Shown here one piece after another: positions 11,600 to 26,500 of a stretch of DNA of 64,000 bases. The position numbers were made by a program, and so were the translations under genes. The DNA is from Atrina japonica (lineage: Eukaryota; Mollusca; Bivalvia; Pterioida; Pinnidae). The notes beneath the pieces were generated by a model. That model made no database searches and had not been told where the DNA came from. It saw nothing but the letters and a program-made list of their open reading frames with translations. The DNA is taken from the NCBI GenBank assembly GCA_030159075.1, contig BROG01000459.1, positions 124,001-188,000 on the forward strand, written 5' to 3'. The stretch's first letter is position 1. Each line of letters starts with the position of its first letter.

Positions 11600-14500
11600 G
11601 TACTGTATAATTGTTTAATTTCATAGGGGAAAATTTTCGCATTTTATGAAAGAAATTTATTCATGGGGATCAAATTTTCCGTAAGACTGTTTCCAAAACA
11701 GAAGTATAATATAAGTTGAAGTAAAGCTAATATAATATAACATTTTGTGATTTATGTATATGATGTCTGGTTATATATAAATACATTTTGATTTGTATTG
11801 ACTTTTAAAATTTTGATTGCTAACATATTATCTTTCTGATACTTCATTAGCATAAGGTATTATATTCCTAGGTATTTAAATTCTCCGTATTTTCTTTGAC
11901 CGTGAATATCCTGAAATAAAAGCAGCTATACAGTAAACAACTGTATTTAACTGCAAATTATCTAAATCAATCATTATGATTAGTTTTGATAGATTTTTGT
12001 CAGTTTTTAAAAGGCCATTAGCAATATTAAAGAAACAAAGCAACACAACTTTTCTAGATTCCCATTTCAAGGACAAAACCATGGCATGAAAAATTCTTTG
12101 TATGGAGCAAGCATTGTTAATAAAAAACAAAATGCCAGTCATGTGGCACCTTCCTTAGTATAAAGAAAATGTAAATATGTGTTGATTTTACATGTACTTT
12201 AAATGTTACCATGTATATTATCTTATTAGCATATGCATGTTATATGTATATCATAAGATTTTTAAGAAATGTCTTGGTGGTTATTACCGGTATTATTATT
12301 TGGTTTTTTTTAGATGTTCTTCATAAACAAATCTCTTTGGTCAGGTTAATTACGGGGATTAAAGTATGTTGGCATTATGTGAACTGCCTTTGGATATTCT
12401 ATGTCTTTTTCCCTTTGATTGATCCAGAATATCTCTTGTTTGGAATGAAAGATAAGAAAAAAAATGCCTTTCTACTTCTAGAGACTTCGATGAAGCAAAT
12501 TATTTTTTGTGATAACTTGATATGTATTTTTTCTGTTGCAGACAAAAACTTTAGTTACAGCTTTGGAAAAGAAGTTGAAAGGTTAAAATTTGACCTAAAA
12601 GCCAGGAAAACTTGGAGGATTACCTACATCAATGAAGATTTCAGGTATATATATAAATATACCTCTTTTTATCCTGACATAAAATTTTCTGGAAATATTT
12701 GTCAGTAAGATATAGCGCCAGTTGATAGTGTAGTTTACTGTAGACAAGTATTTCATGAAGCTCACTCAATTGACCTAATGAGGTCTGTCACCATGCAGCA
12801 TGCATTATGTGGATGCTCGTCATGTGCTGTATGTAAATTTTACAACATTTTCAACTTAATTTTAAAAACCGGTTACCGCTTGTGGTGGTCTGTTGGTAGA
12901 GTGTTTGACTCGCAAGCAATACGCCCAGGTTCTATTCCCAGACTGGGTCATACAACACGAACTGCTTGACATACAAAGTGAAATTTATGGGTCTTTTGGA
13001 TGAGTCTTATTTAAGGTCCCATGTCGCGGAAAGCGTGGCACATAAAAGAACCTTAATTGCATTGGCGTCGGTCCTTAGTACAGGCCAAAATTCTTTGCGG
13101 GATGTAAAACAAAAAGATAGACAAACAAAAAATAAAGTAAAAACCCAGTTGTCCACTTATCTTGGAATTTGGTATGAAGCATCTCTAGGGTAAGGTTAAG
13201 AATAAAGGGGCCAAAAAGTAAGGTTGAGAATAAAGAGGCCAAAAGGATGACTGTTAAGGTCCTGTTGGAGACATGTAATTGGTCAGTTGGAATAAATATC
13301 ACCTGAATCAATAATGCAGAAGCAAAAATCTGAACCAAGCCTATATGATGCATGATTAAAGAATTCCTAAATAAAAAAGGAATGTGTATAGATAAACAAA
13401 AATTGGATTTCAAGTTCCAGTTTACATAGAAATTAAAGACAAAATGTCAAATTTACATATAAGTGATTGACAGAACTTAAGTTTTGTGCCCTGTTTACCG
13501 GTCTATAAAAAACAAAAATTGATAGGAGAGTCTTCAACAAATGCAGGTGTAATACAGTGTATTGATCAGAATGACTGAAACAGTTACTGAACTGCTTTGA
13601 AGTGTCCATGCATTATCTACAGATAAAGTCCTGTATTTACTGTTTTTTTAGACCACAATTTGAAAACTATCAGTTAAATATCTCTGTAAATTAAAACCTC
13701 TTTTAATAGACCACCTGTCTTCAGAGACTAATTTCAGTGGCAGAATGGGTGGTCTCTCAAAATGGGTTCCACTGTATTATGCAGGACTAAAGTATAACCT
13801 GATAGAATTCAGTTATATCCAACTTCTGGAGTTTGCTTTGTGTGTAACTGACAGTACTTAAAATTTGTAAAGACTTTAATCGTGTGAATGTATTTACACC
13901 AAGAATAAAGTTGACTCTCCTGTCTGAATTATCCCTACATAAATCCCAGATTTAAACTTAAGCTTGTTTAAGATAAGGATCATAAGCTGTCGTCAATCTG
14001 ATGTACGTTATTTGTACTCGACAAGTATTGGTTCTGATTGATATCTGGGGTAGGCTAATGGGATTCATTGAAAAATCACGACATAAATAATTTCAATTTT
14101 GTTTGAATGAGATAGTGAGGCAAATGGACAATAGTTCACACTACATGTAGATCCTGAATTTACCAGACAGGGCCAAATTGTCACGCAATATATTAACCAA
14201 TCTCAGATTTTCTATCAAATCCCACTTGGATGTGATATCTATAGCAACCATTTACCTACATGTAAATGGGAAGACAGCTGTGCACAAAAAAGTGAATGAA
14301 GTGTGTTGAAAATAAATTTGCTATACATGTACATGTTTTTATTTTTACATATATGTTATGTAGTATGATATTGATTTTATTTTTATAGAAAGATAACTTT
14401 CTATATTTGCTGTGATAAAATCATGCCGTACCCTGACGGCCTGAGCCATCGCAGGAAGATACTATTTATATATAAATTTTACAGTGGTTCGGTGACATTA

Positions 14501-17500
14501 TATAATGTTATGTCTGATAGATGATATATGATCATTGTAATAATTTATATTATAGATGATGGTAATATTCATAAATTGTAGTTCATGTACTGGTAGAAGT
14601 TCAGTTCCTTCTAGATGATTTGAAATATGTGTGTCTGGTTACTAAAAGCACCTGATAATTACCCTCACTTCATAACTGTAAGCAAAACTGTTTAACCCTC
14701 CTGTACTGCTATCAAGAATTGCTATCGTCTACAAAGTTCATGTCAAGAACTTAATGGTTAATCTACCGTTTAACTGGTATTTTCAATGTTTCGCGATAAT
14801 GATAAAAAAAATTGAAAATGCAAAATATAAAAACATTGGATCGACCAAAATCACCTCCCTGTTTATTAACGTTCATGTAAACTTGGTACCTTCTGCCATA
14901 CCTATTTTCGTGAATGAATTCTTATTGTCAGTTGTTTCTTGTTATCATAGCAGACATGTCCCTACAATTTGTAAAAAAAATTATGTGTTTGATGGGCATT
15001 TACTAAAGCCAAATCTAAGATCAATATTAGAATTCTACACCAGAGTAAAGGAGTTGCGAGAAAAATCTCAAGAGCCCAAACAAGTGACGAGTGATAGTGT
15101 ATTGATTTAAGGTCAAGCTTTTAGTATAATGAAATTCAGTTTCATGAAATATATCGGCATCAATAAATTGCAAATTAAAAGATATGACCTTTAACTACTG
15201 AAATCATGAAAATTTTGCACCACAGAAATAACTGAAGTCAAACTTTTCTTTGAAAATTAAGTAATTAAGTTCCTCAAGACAAGAATATCTTGGACTTACC
15301 AAGATATTTTCTAGCATGGAACATCACCTCTCATGATGCCACAGTGAATAGAGCACTCTCCTCAAAACTATGGGATTTAGGCTAGCTTCAATCCCAGACA
15401 AGGTCATTGATACATCATAAGACTTCTTTAAAACAAGATATAACATTTCCTCTGCCAAGCACTTGGCAAAAGAAAAGACAATCATGGTTGTTTTGACAAG
15501 ACATTAAAAAGGAGTTGAGTGTCATTGTATGCAGCACTTAGCATGACATGGTAGCTGTTGATGTCACTGTATAAGTAAAAGTACTTGTGGTGATGTTCAT
15601 TGTTTATCGGTATTAAAAAAAAACAGCTATACAGATACAGATCAGAATATACATATCTGTACTATACATAGATGTGATCCTGACTGAACACTAGACCACC
15701 TGTAATTAACCTGTAGGCAGGTAACTGAGCAATCCAATATACAGGACATTTCACTTCAGTAGATAAATACCTGTACTATAAACACCAATTTGTACTGTGT
15801 AATCATTGTATACTGAAATACCAGTGTATACTGAAATACCAATCTCTGTTTTACAGTCAGTGTATACTGAAATACCAATCTGTGTTGTACTGAATAGTCT
15901 GTGTTTACTAAAATACCAATGTCTGTATTACAGTCAGTGTATACTAAAATACCAATCTGTGCTGTACAGTCAGTGTATACTAAAATACCAATCTCTGTTT
16001 TACAGTCAGTGTATACTAAAATACCAATCTCTATTTTACAGTCAGTGTATACTAAAATACCAATCTCTGTTTTACAGTCTGTGTATACTAAAATATCAAT
16101 CTGTGTTGTACAATCAGTGTATACTAAAATACCAATCTGTGTTGTACAGTCAGTGTATACTAAAATACCAATCTCTGTTTTACAGTCAGTGTATACTAAA
16201 ATACCAATCTGTGTTGTGCAGTCAGTGTATACTAAAATACCAATGTCTGTATTACAGTCTGTGTATACTTTAAACACCAATCTGTGTTGTACAGTCAGTG
16301 TATACTATAAACACAGATCTGTGTTGTACAGTCATTGTATACTATATACACTGATCTGTTTTGTGCAGTCAGTGTTTACTGTAACACTAATTTGTGTTGT
16401 ACAGTCAGTGTTTACTATAAACACCGATCTGTGTTGTACAGTCAGTGTTTACTATAAACACTGATCTGTGTTGTACAGTCATTGTTTACTATAAACACCG
16501 ATCTGTTTTGTGCAGTCAGTGTTTACTGTAACACTAATCTGTGTTGTACAGTCAGTGTTGACTGTAACACCAATCTGTGTTGTACAGTCAGTGTTTACTA
16601 TAAAAACCAATCTGTGTTGTACAGTCAGTGTTTACTATAAACACCAATCTGTGTTGTACAGTCAGTGTTGTATACTCAAATATCAATCTGTGCCCAGGTT
16701 AATATTATCACATTATCCTATTATATCATCCAGTTATCAGTGATTCATCTTTCAATTATTTGTATAGTAAATGGTCAGGCAGTGACATTACACTAGTATT
16801 TTATCTGCTAATTAACGTCTTGTTCTGGTATTTATGTATATCTCATTTGACCTTATATATAATTTGTCTAGGATGTGTCAGACAAAACACCTGTAGTGAA
16901 CTTGAGCACAGGTATTGACATTAATTTTCCGAGGACCACAAGTTCTAGGTGATCTATTTGTAATCATTCCTATCTGTGTCCCTTTTACACCTGCCTTGTA
17001 GATAAATTACAGTACTAGCAAATTGTTGAGTACCAGACTAAATGTCTGCCTTTTAGATGTTCATCGCTTGTTTGTTGTTCTGCCCCTGAACAGATTAATG
17101 AAAATCCCTCCAAGGTTTTTTTAAGTTTTTGTGTACACAAATGTAAATTTTTGTGATTTCTGGTAAGCTTCAATCTCATGTTTTGCATGTGCAGTTTGTC
17201 CTTGATATGTTATAAATTTTAACAGGAAGTTTTTGTAGAAAAAGTCTAGATGGAGTGAGTGGGTGGCTGTCAGATGTGTTTTGTACAATAAGAAATAGTT
17301 ATATTAATCATAGGAATTAAAAGAATTTTTTGCCCTGTAGTACAAAATGTAAGTTGTTACAGGTAATTCACTGCATATTCATAATTAATTTTTCTCCAAG
17401 AAATTGAAGAATACAGATGTCAATAATTCTATACCATGGGATTCTGATTTTATTTTTACATGCAAATTAGGTGGATGTTTTTGGTATAGTGTTATGAGAA

Positions 17501-20500
17501 TATTATTGTTTCCTTTTTTAACCTTGGTCCACAGTGGGTCATAGCTTATTTTGCAATGGAAGAGGTTATGACATGACGTATCCTGACAGTTATAAGTGAA
17601 GCATGTCAGTAATAGGTTATTGTTATGTTGTTTTAGATCATTATATAGAAAGAAAAAATGTCAGTTTCCAAATGCAAAACAGATGGTGTCATTTGTTTCT
17701 TTGTGACCTTTGGTAGTTTTGAATATGTTATATGGTATAGTGTCTGTCTTCTTTTAACAGTGTTTGTTTGGGAATGTAAATTTATTCCCTGGTTTTATTT
17801 TTAACATTTCTATGATCCCTGACCCAAAGATAATTGATGTATTATAAATTTGACTTTGAATGTTAATGAATACCTTTCATGTTCTATCACCATTCAGTAC
17901 ATTTACCTTTTGCATTAAAAAACCTAGATTTTTTTACACTGATTTGACCCTGTCAACCCTTCAGATCATAATAGACTGGTCTGGTACAATAAAAATGACC
18001 ATATCATTAAGGTACTTGGTGGTAAAAGGGTTAAACATTCTTTTTCAATCAGGGAATATACATTGAAAATTTAGGGCTTATACCTTAATTGTCAAAGAAA
18101 ATAAAAATTTAAGATACTTCAAGGAGGTTCATAAGACCATATAAACTTGGTGAATATTGAACAAACACAGACCTCTGAAATACCCAGAGGTGGGACCAGG
18201 TGCTGTGGAGGCGTTAGCATTCCTTGAGTCCGTTTACAATCCAATGCATTTCAAATTGCATTTGTAGGAATACAATCTTGTCACATTTTTGACTATATGA
18301 TTCTACAGCTGTGGTTACTACATGTATTAAACAAGTAACTTAGCATTGCACGTAGGAAAGCTTGATAATTGTAAATTATTTTTTTGTAAATAATTACTTT
18401 TGTAAAGTTTCTGTCCACATCATCAGACTGCACTTGAGCTTTGTAGCGGAAAGATTTAACAAGAGCGTAGACTCATTGAAAGCTACAAATGTATGTTCAG
18501 TATGATTCAGTGTAACTGTTTTGATAAAATTATTGCTAATCACCGAGTAAAAATATTTATAGCATCATTTCAAAGATTTTTGCCCACAATTCAGCCTTTC
18601 AACCCTACAGGTCATAATAAATTGGTCTAAACAGTACAAAAGAGCATACCATGTAGATACTTAGGGGTAAAAGGGTTAAGAATAGTATACACCAAAGTTA
18701 TAATTAGGAAGCACAATGATGAGAAAGAGCATTTATCATGCTTATGAAGGAAAATACAAGCCTAAATCACAAATCTGGAGCCATTCTGTCGTATGTAATT
18801 ATTTTCACTTCCTTGTATCAGTTAAGTATTTGTCTGTAATACATAGATAACAAAGAGCCAGCCTGGCTCATTTGGTAGCATGCTCGACTCTTGGTCACGA
18901 AGTCGAGTCCAGCTGGCGACAGGTTGGTTTCCTGTCCTGTGGATGAGACAGTAAAACCGAGGTCCCGTGTCACAGTAGGTGTCGGCACGTTAAAGAACCC
19001 TCACTGCTCAATGGCCATAAGTGCCGAGCATAGGCCAATATTTGAACCCCTTCATCAGCATTTGGTGATGTCTCCATATGAGTGAAAGATTCTTGAGTGG
19101 GACGTTAAACAACAATAAAGAAACAAACATAGATAAACAAAGACAAATATTAAAGACAAGTAATATCAGAAAGTAACCCTTCAAAAGCCAAGGTCAAGGT
19201 TATTAGTTTTATAAACAAAAACAAATATCCTTGACCTTGGCTTTTGAAAGGTTACCATGGTATCTGTGTGAATTATGCATTCCTTGCTATTATATACATA
19301 TATTAATTTGAATAAAATATTAGGCCAAATAAAAAAAATATCTGGTTCTCGGACAATCCCTTGACTCTGAAATTTTAGCCTATGCCATAAATGATAATGG
19401 TTTGTTTTTATTGTTTTATAAATCCATAAATTAGAAAGAAAATTAATTCCCTCCATTTGACAAGTTTACAGTACTGGTATAAAATCATCAAATATAAAGA
19501 TGAGACAGTGTAAATGTATACTTATTGTCATTTCTTTTGTTGATCAAAGGACAGTTCCATGGAGTCTTTGAATAAAGTCCAACTTTGGACACTTTGGACA
19601 CATTTGAACAATGATGTGTGCATATATCAAAAGAAAATGTCATATATAATTGAAGTTATTTATGACAATAATCCATGAAAAGAAAATATGAGAACCTACT
19701 CATATTATATTTGAAATAAAAACATTCAATAAAAACCCTGACCTACCATGCCAAATTTTCCAAAATTTGCCATCCGAGGAGCAGATAATTAATTTTGAAT
19801 GGCCTTATTTTTTATTGCTTCAGTTGGTTAGCACTAACAAACTACTTTCTGTTTTACAGTGTAAGTCCAACGTACCCAGAGTATCACATTGTACCATCAG
19901 CTGTATCAGATGATGATTTGAAAAGTTCTGCAGGATTTAGAGCTCTGAGAAGATTCCCATCTGTAGTATGGAGGTAAAGGGACTTTCATTTGCTCATTTA
20001 ACAGTAACTTACAGTCACATGTGTGCTTCATATTTGTGTTTACATGTGTTGGGAAGAGAACAAAATGGTAGAGAGAAAGTACCGAGTAGGGGTGCTGTTG
20101 GTATATTCCTGATTTCGGTTCGGTTTGTATATTCTGAATTTTGGTTCGGTTTGGTTAAAAAATTATTATTCTATAAATGTCCTTCTTATGACCCAAACAA
20201 CATGCTATTTACTTGAATCAAACACCAATACCTCTAATAAACAAACTTAATATTCTTTATCAGAATATACAATTATCTAATACAAATAAGATTTGAACAT
20301 TGATGTAATATTATATCTAGTTTATAAAAAACCTGCAGCTATTTCATAATAGTGTGTCCTGTTAGGTGTTTAGTGCTATCAGTATAAATTGCAAATGGCA
20401 GCGAATATCAAGTGGTCATTATATTCTGCTCACTACGATCACTTCATTCCTCGGGAATCGGAAACAGAGAGGGCTTGACTTATTCAAGTTACTTTCGAGT

Positions 20501-23500
20501 GGGATTATTTCCAAGTCAAACCAGATCCCGATGACAAATAGAGCTTATGTATAATCAACAGGACGTCAGTGGGCAACTCTTTCAAATATAAACATGACAG
20601 CATTTACTCTACTGAGTACTGTACTGCAGAAAGGCCAGGTTTTTGACAGTTGATCTGTAAACCTTAGCCTGTGGTATTCTGTACCCTCTCATAAATATTT
20701 TTTTCCCCAAATGTAATTCCATAGATATAAAGGTGAAACAAGTTGTCATGAGTAAAATTTGTTAGTGTCCTAGTGAATTAAACAGAGCAATGCAGCATAT
20801 TTCTTTTACAATGTAAATGGAGAGAATATTTTGGATGCAAGTGTTCCATATAAGCAAATTACACTCTATTGCTGTATCATTGATCAATAGCTTGTTAGAC
20901 ATGTAACTTCTGCAATGACATGCACAGGTTTATCTTAAAGATATATAATTTCACAATAGAGTGTAAGATAGAGATATGAACTAGAGCCCACATATGTCTG
21001 TGTTACACCACTGGGTCTCATATTTGGGTTAGAAATATGTGCCAGTTAAATTGTTTATACTTCTGTGGCTGCACTTGGATTCAAGAGTCAGTTGTAAGAT
21101 GAACCAAATCTGACTGTGTTTTAATTAAATTCAAACGTGCCTTAGCGATTGCCCTTATATAATGACATCCTATCCATAATGACCATATTTGGACCACCCC
21201 TTGAGAATTACTACATATTTGCCCCTTATATAGCGACCACCTGAGTTACATGTCCGGCGACCACTTTAGTTTGCGCGCCAGTATTTATCTGACTTACGTA
21301 TAGTGACTGCTTATTGGTGGAAGGGAGATCACTCGGAAGATAATTCTCGCAAGATATTGCAAGAACTGACCAACAACACAGCGCAATACACAACATTTTG
21401 ACAGTCACAACACACCTGAAGGTGTCATTTAATGCCCTGGGTGGTAATTAGGCACTCGGGCATGCTTTTTGACAGGGTGTTTTTACATCCAAGAACTAAC
21501 ATCTTCGCTGACTGATAGATGTTTTGTTTTCAATCGTCAGTTATTGACCCAAGTTTCTGGTGATGATTACTTAATCAGGGAAAGACTAAGACTAAAAAAG
21601 AAAATATTCAAAAAGGACACGCTTTGTGACAAGGTGTCCTTACAAACAGGAGCATTTAAATATCATCGCTGAACGATTCATGTTTTGTTTTCTCATATTC
21701 AGGAATGCAATTGGGAAATTATCTTACATTGCGGAAGGTCGGTGGACTTTACCCGGGTAACTGGGATTTCTCCTCCACCAATAAAAATGGACACCATTAT
21801 ATGACTGAAAGATCGTTGAGTATGGCGTAAAACAAAAAATCAAATAAAAAAATAAAAAATTATCTTACATCCTATCTTATCGAACATCACTTGAAAAGTG
21901 AGTAAACATCTCAATCCAGAGTAAAATCACAGGCGCTCGTAGCATTAGATTGTGTCTAATAAAATGAAAATGAAATAAAATTCATCTGTCTACATTTTTC
22001 TTTCTATTCTTACACTTTCATGTGACTTAACAACACAGATCACTGAGTTTAATAAGATTTGTTCCAGTTTAAATAATGTGCTGTATCATGGCGTAGTATC
22101 GATGTACTTAATACAATTTCATCATAAATTAATTAAAATTATTTAAAACATTGAATTATTTCTTTTTCTCATTATTTATATGTTGTACATGTATTAGTAC
22201 AGGGATTTTCCTATGCCTATTTTGGGTCCGGTTACAGGACCCTTTCCAATGCAAAAATGGCTTGTATTTTCCCCAAAATATGCAAAAAAAATTATATTTT
22301 CCCAATTTTCCTGGACCCAGAATTTTGGAGGCAAGAAAATGGTTGTAATATTACAATGTATTACTAAATGGAACATCTAACCAGGGAAGAAATATGTAGT
22401 TGGAAATAAGTCACCTCTGATCCTTTGGATTTCATAATATCTCGTGTGACCCTTTATATAAAGACCACCTGTCTATAAAGACCATTTTTGTAATTTCCCC
22501 CTGAGTGGTCTTTATTTACAAGTTTGACTGTATTAGAATGGCTTTGTATGTGTTAGTACTATTCATGTTTTACTGGGAACATGTATCTGTACACTATCAT
22601 CAAAATCCCCCAAATTAGTGACAGGCCTTTTTCTGTCCATATTGGGAAAATGCCATTGGCAATACAATTGGGAATTTTAACATGAATTTGTGTCATATTG
22701 GGAAAAATACTTACTATAGAAAAAGCCATAAGTGATATGTAATCTAACATGTATAACTATGTACAGAGTTACCTTGTGTGTGAAATACTGGTAATCTTGT
22801 GACCTTATGACCTTGTAATTTCAATTAATAATTGTTACCAGGATCAGTTTCAGGTAGCTAAATCATTTTCAGATTTATTACAAATAAAAAGATAATTTTA
22901 TATATTCATTATTCAATAGGGATCAGAGGAATGGCTCAGTGTTGGTAAGATGTAGTCAGCCAGAATTAGGATGGCTGAGCTGGAGAAACACACAGGATGA
23001 AAACCTACTGGAAGCCATTGTCCATGCATGTGCTCAAGATCCAGGATCATACCAGAAACACTCCTCCCTGACTGATGATGCTAGTGGATCCGAATCTAGT
23101 TCACAGAATGGAGGTAATTTTTGTCCCTAGACTAGTGTTTCCCATACTGTTGTTAAAATTATATCTAAAACTCTATCTTGGTAGCCCTCATATCACTGAC
23201 ATTCATTACCATCACTGTATTGAGTATCATATGTACACTATGTAAGTGTATGTACTGTAAAGTTATTTCTTGGGGGGGTGGGGGGGGGTAAATTAATTTT
23301 TTTGTTGATTTTGAAGCCTAACACCTAATTGTGTGTTTTACATGTAAATAAATCCACGCTTTTGTATATATTTTTTTGATGCATGGTTTTATCAGTTTCA
23401 GCTCAGCATTTGATGTATAAAATAAAAAATAGAGGCATATGTGGATAATTTTTTTGTATACAGGCATTAACAGGGGCCTAGTAGCTCATGTAAAAACTGA

Positions 23501-26500
23501 GATAGGCTAGTAGATTTCACAGTGTGTTAGCCCATGTTGCTACTGGACATTTGGAGTATATCTTTCACTTTCACAAATTTCAACTGATATTCTTATAAAC
23601 TGAGTATACCTTGCTACATGTAGCTAGTGTATGAACTACTTTAAAATAAGTTTTTGTAGTGAGGTTTTTAAATAGCATGTTATAGGGTTTCCAGACATGT
23701 AGCTAGGCTCCAAAAAAATCCTTACATATGAACCCAGATGGCTCCTTGATTGCAGAGTTTAATTTCTGTCCCTGATTAATATAAAGTTACATGTATATTT
23801 TCATCACAGGTGGTGGTCTGGTCATTATGAAATACAGTAAAACCTGTATATAGGGGCCACCCAAGGGACCAGAGAATATTGACCTTTATGTGCAGGTGAC
23901 CCTTATACACAGGTTCAATTTAGTTGAAGTATGCAGTCAAGGGACTTTTCAAAACTGACCTTTATAGACAGGTGATCCTTATATAGAGGTGCCCGCTATA
24001 GCAGGTTTTACTGTATTCTATTGTCCATCATTCAAGTACAAATTTCCATCTTGGATTTGAATTAGTCGATTTTGGATACTCACTAATATAACAATATCAA
24101 ACAAAAAGTTTTGATTTTACAGAAGTTCACAATATTCAAATAAATATTTGTCAAGTTTCTGAGCTTACACTAGATGTTTTAAACTGGACCATTGCAGTTT
24201 TTATTTAGACAAAGTCTACAAGCCTTCAGGGTCAAGATATATAATACAATTTATTATTAGACTTTATGAAGGAATTCAAGTCTCTGTGCCATTGGCTAGA
24301 TCATCATGTTTTAAACCATGACATCTTTCACCTTTAGTCAAGCGCAGGTTCGAGTATGGCTGGTACCTAAGCTGATTTCGTGAGAAAGTTTGCCTGATTT
24401 CTTGTGAAAGGCTGGTAATCTCATCTCAGGTACATTACTACAGGGTTCTCTCCTCAACCATCAATAACTGGCTGCCACCATATAACTGAAAAATTGTTCA
24501 TTGAATTTATGGTAGCTTAAAAAAAAAGTAGAAATTTTGGTTTATTGAGGTTTGACACCTTGTAATAGTCCTCTGTGGACAAATGACATAAAATCTTTAT
24601 TGTGTTGTGTTATAATTGAAATTAACTAATCAAAATGTGTATACATGTAACTGAATTGATTCTATTGTTTTAGATGTAACCGAGGACTCGGACAAGAAAA
24701 TGCTGTTGATGGATTGTAGATCTTATGTAGCAGCATTTGGCAACCGAGTCAAAGGAGGTGGTGTTGAATGTCAAGGTATGTGTTTTTACTCTTTGATACC
24801 TTTGGATTTTTGTATCAAGTTTAACTATGCAATGAATATTGTATTAAAATATTTTACAAAATGTACCTAACAAATGCTTATGACATTGCATTTTTAAAAG
24901 ACACTCTTTATAATGTTATTTTATGGGTCAGAGTCATTACATTTTTCACATAAACAAAGACTATGAAATCCAAAACAAAAAACTTTATTTAGGAACTGTA
25001 CTGTGTTGTGGATGTTATTATCCCCTCACAAAGTTTGGAAGGGATATAGGATTAGGCTGGTACGTACGTATGAATATTACACATTCTTGTCAGCGCTCTA
25101 ATAATTTTACATGTTTATTTCTGAACAGAATTTCTCGAAACTTGATACAAGTGTTTTACCATGGTTATATCTTGGATGAGTTCGCTTTTCGTAACCCGCG
25201 CTCCTTTATTTACAGAGTTAATGCCTTTTGATTATTTCATAGAAATATTATTGTCATCACTCTACAGGTATTATACACAATATTTCCATTGCGAGGAGTT
25301 TAGTATCACTTGTGATGCCTTGTTAATCTTGGTTTATATAAGGCACATAAACAATGATTGCTGTCACATACAAAACAATGAAGTACAGTATAATGTGAAA
25401 TACAGTGTGGTTAGTGACTTTTAAGAATATCTTAGACATAATACCAAAGTAAGATGAAACTGATTATATAACAAGTTAAAGAATTCCATTCAAATTATAA
25501 GTACAGTTTTTTTATTTAAAAATAATTGTGAGGTCAATTCCTAAAAACAGGACACTTAGGATTCTGTTCAATAGTGATATTAGATAAATCAACTGGAGCT
25601 GAGGTTTGTTGGAATTACATGTAGTTCGTGGAATTGACAAAATTTTACATATAACTTTTAAAATTGACAGACATTTTTGTAATTGATATAGAAACAACAG
25701 CTGTGTCAATTTCATGTTCAAACCAATTAAGGAATGACCATTACACAAAGTGATTCAGAATTCTAATGGGAACAATCTTAAGATTCTGTTAGATTTTGTA
25801 GGGTAGGGTTCAAACTTAAATAGAATAACTTGTGTTAATGTCATTTTGATGTTGTTTTTACTCCTGTCTTTCAGAGTATTATTCAAGCTGTATTAACATC
25901 ATTTTGATGTTGTTTTTACTCCATGTATTAACATCATTTTGATGTTATTTTTACTCCTGTCTTTCAGAGTATTATGCAAGCTGTATTAATGTCATTTTGA
26001 TGTTGTTTTTACTCCTGTCTTTCAGAGTATTATTCAAGCTGTGTTAATGTCATTTTGATGTTGTTTTTACTCCTGTCTTTCAGAGTATTATTCAAGCTGT
26101 GTGAAAGTCATTTTGATGTCGTTTTTACTCCTGTCTTTCAGAGTATTATGCAAGCTGTGTTAACATCATTTTGATGTCGCTTTTACTCCTGTCTTTCAGA
26201 GTATTATTCAAGCTGTGTTAATGTCATTTTGATGTCACTTTTACACCTGTCTTTCAGAGTATTATTCAAGCTGTGTTAACGTCATTTTGATGTTGTTTTT
26301 ACACCTGTCTTTCAGAGTATTATTCAAGCTGTATTAACATCATTTTGATGTTGTTTTTACACCTGTCTTTCAGAGTATTATTCAAGCTGTATTAACATCA
26401 TTTTGATGTTGTTTTTACTCCTGTCTTTCAGAGTATTATTCAAGCTGTATTAACATCATTTTGATGTTGTTTTTACTCCTGTCTTTCAGAGTATTATTCA

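Larger units (their letters stand above)
12645..19859 (+). other. Large intron between MTMR exons b and c
   Basis: 7.2-kb intron, the longest complete one in the window. It carries SINEs (12870, 15335, 18858), a 36-bp tandem array (15800-16690), two TTAA MITEs, a LINE 3' fragment (18140), a fold-back relative (18405) and a 27-bp-arm hairpin (19173). No coding exon was found in it. Confidence 0.8.
19974..22919 (+). other. Intron between MTMR exons c and d
   Basis: 2.9-kb intron. Its downstream half contains a SINE 3' part (21731), a CAGGGATT element (22200) and a CAGT-type MITE right end (22447). A TTCGGTTCGGTTTG-rich patch at 20110-20160 may be the edge of another element. No coding sequence seen. 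Confidence 0.8.

Noticed and set aside
12211..12708. 165-residue open frame overlapping MTMR exon b
   Set aside because: Only 12542-12644 of it has homology and splice sites; the rest is intron sequence rich in hydrophobic codons by AT bias.
14754..15110. 118-residue open frame in the large MTMR intron
   Set aside because: No recognised domain and no clear splice sites that would join it in phase to its neighbours; possibly an old element, but unsupported.
15756..16464. Repetitive open frames of 155-187 residues on both strands
   Set aside because: Produced by the 36-bp period of an intronic tandem array; open simultaneously in several frames.
19173..19255. Transcription terminator
   Set aside because: Stem-loop terminators of the bacterial type do not apply; the window is a eukaryotic intron.
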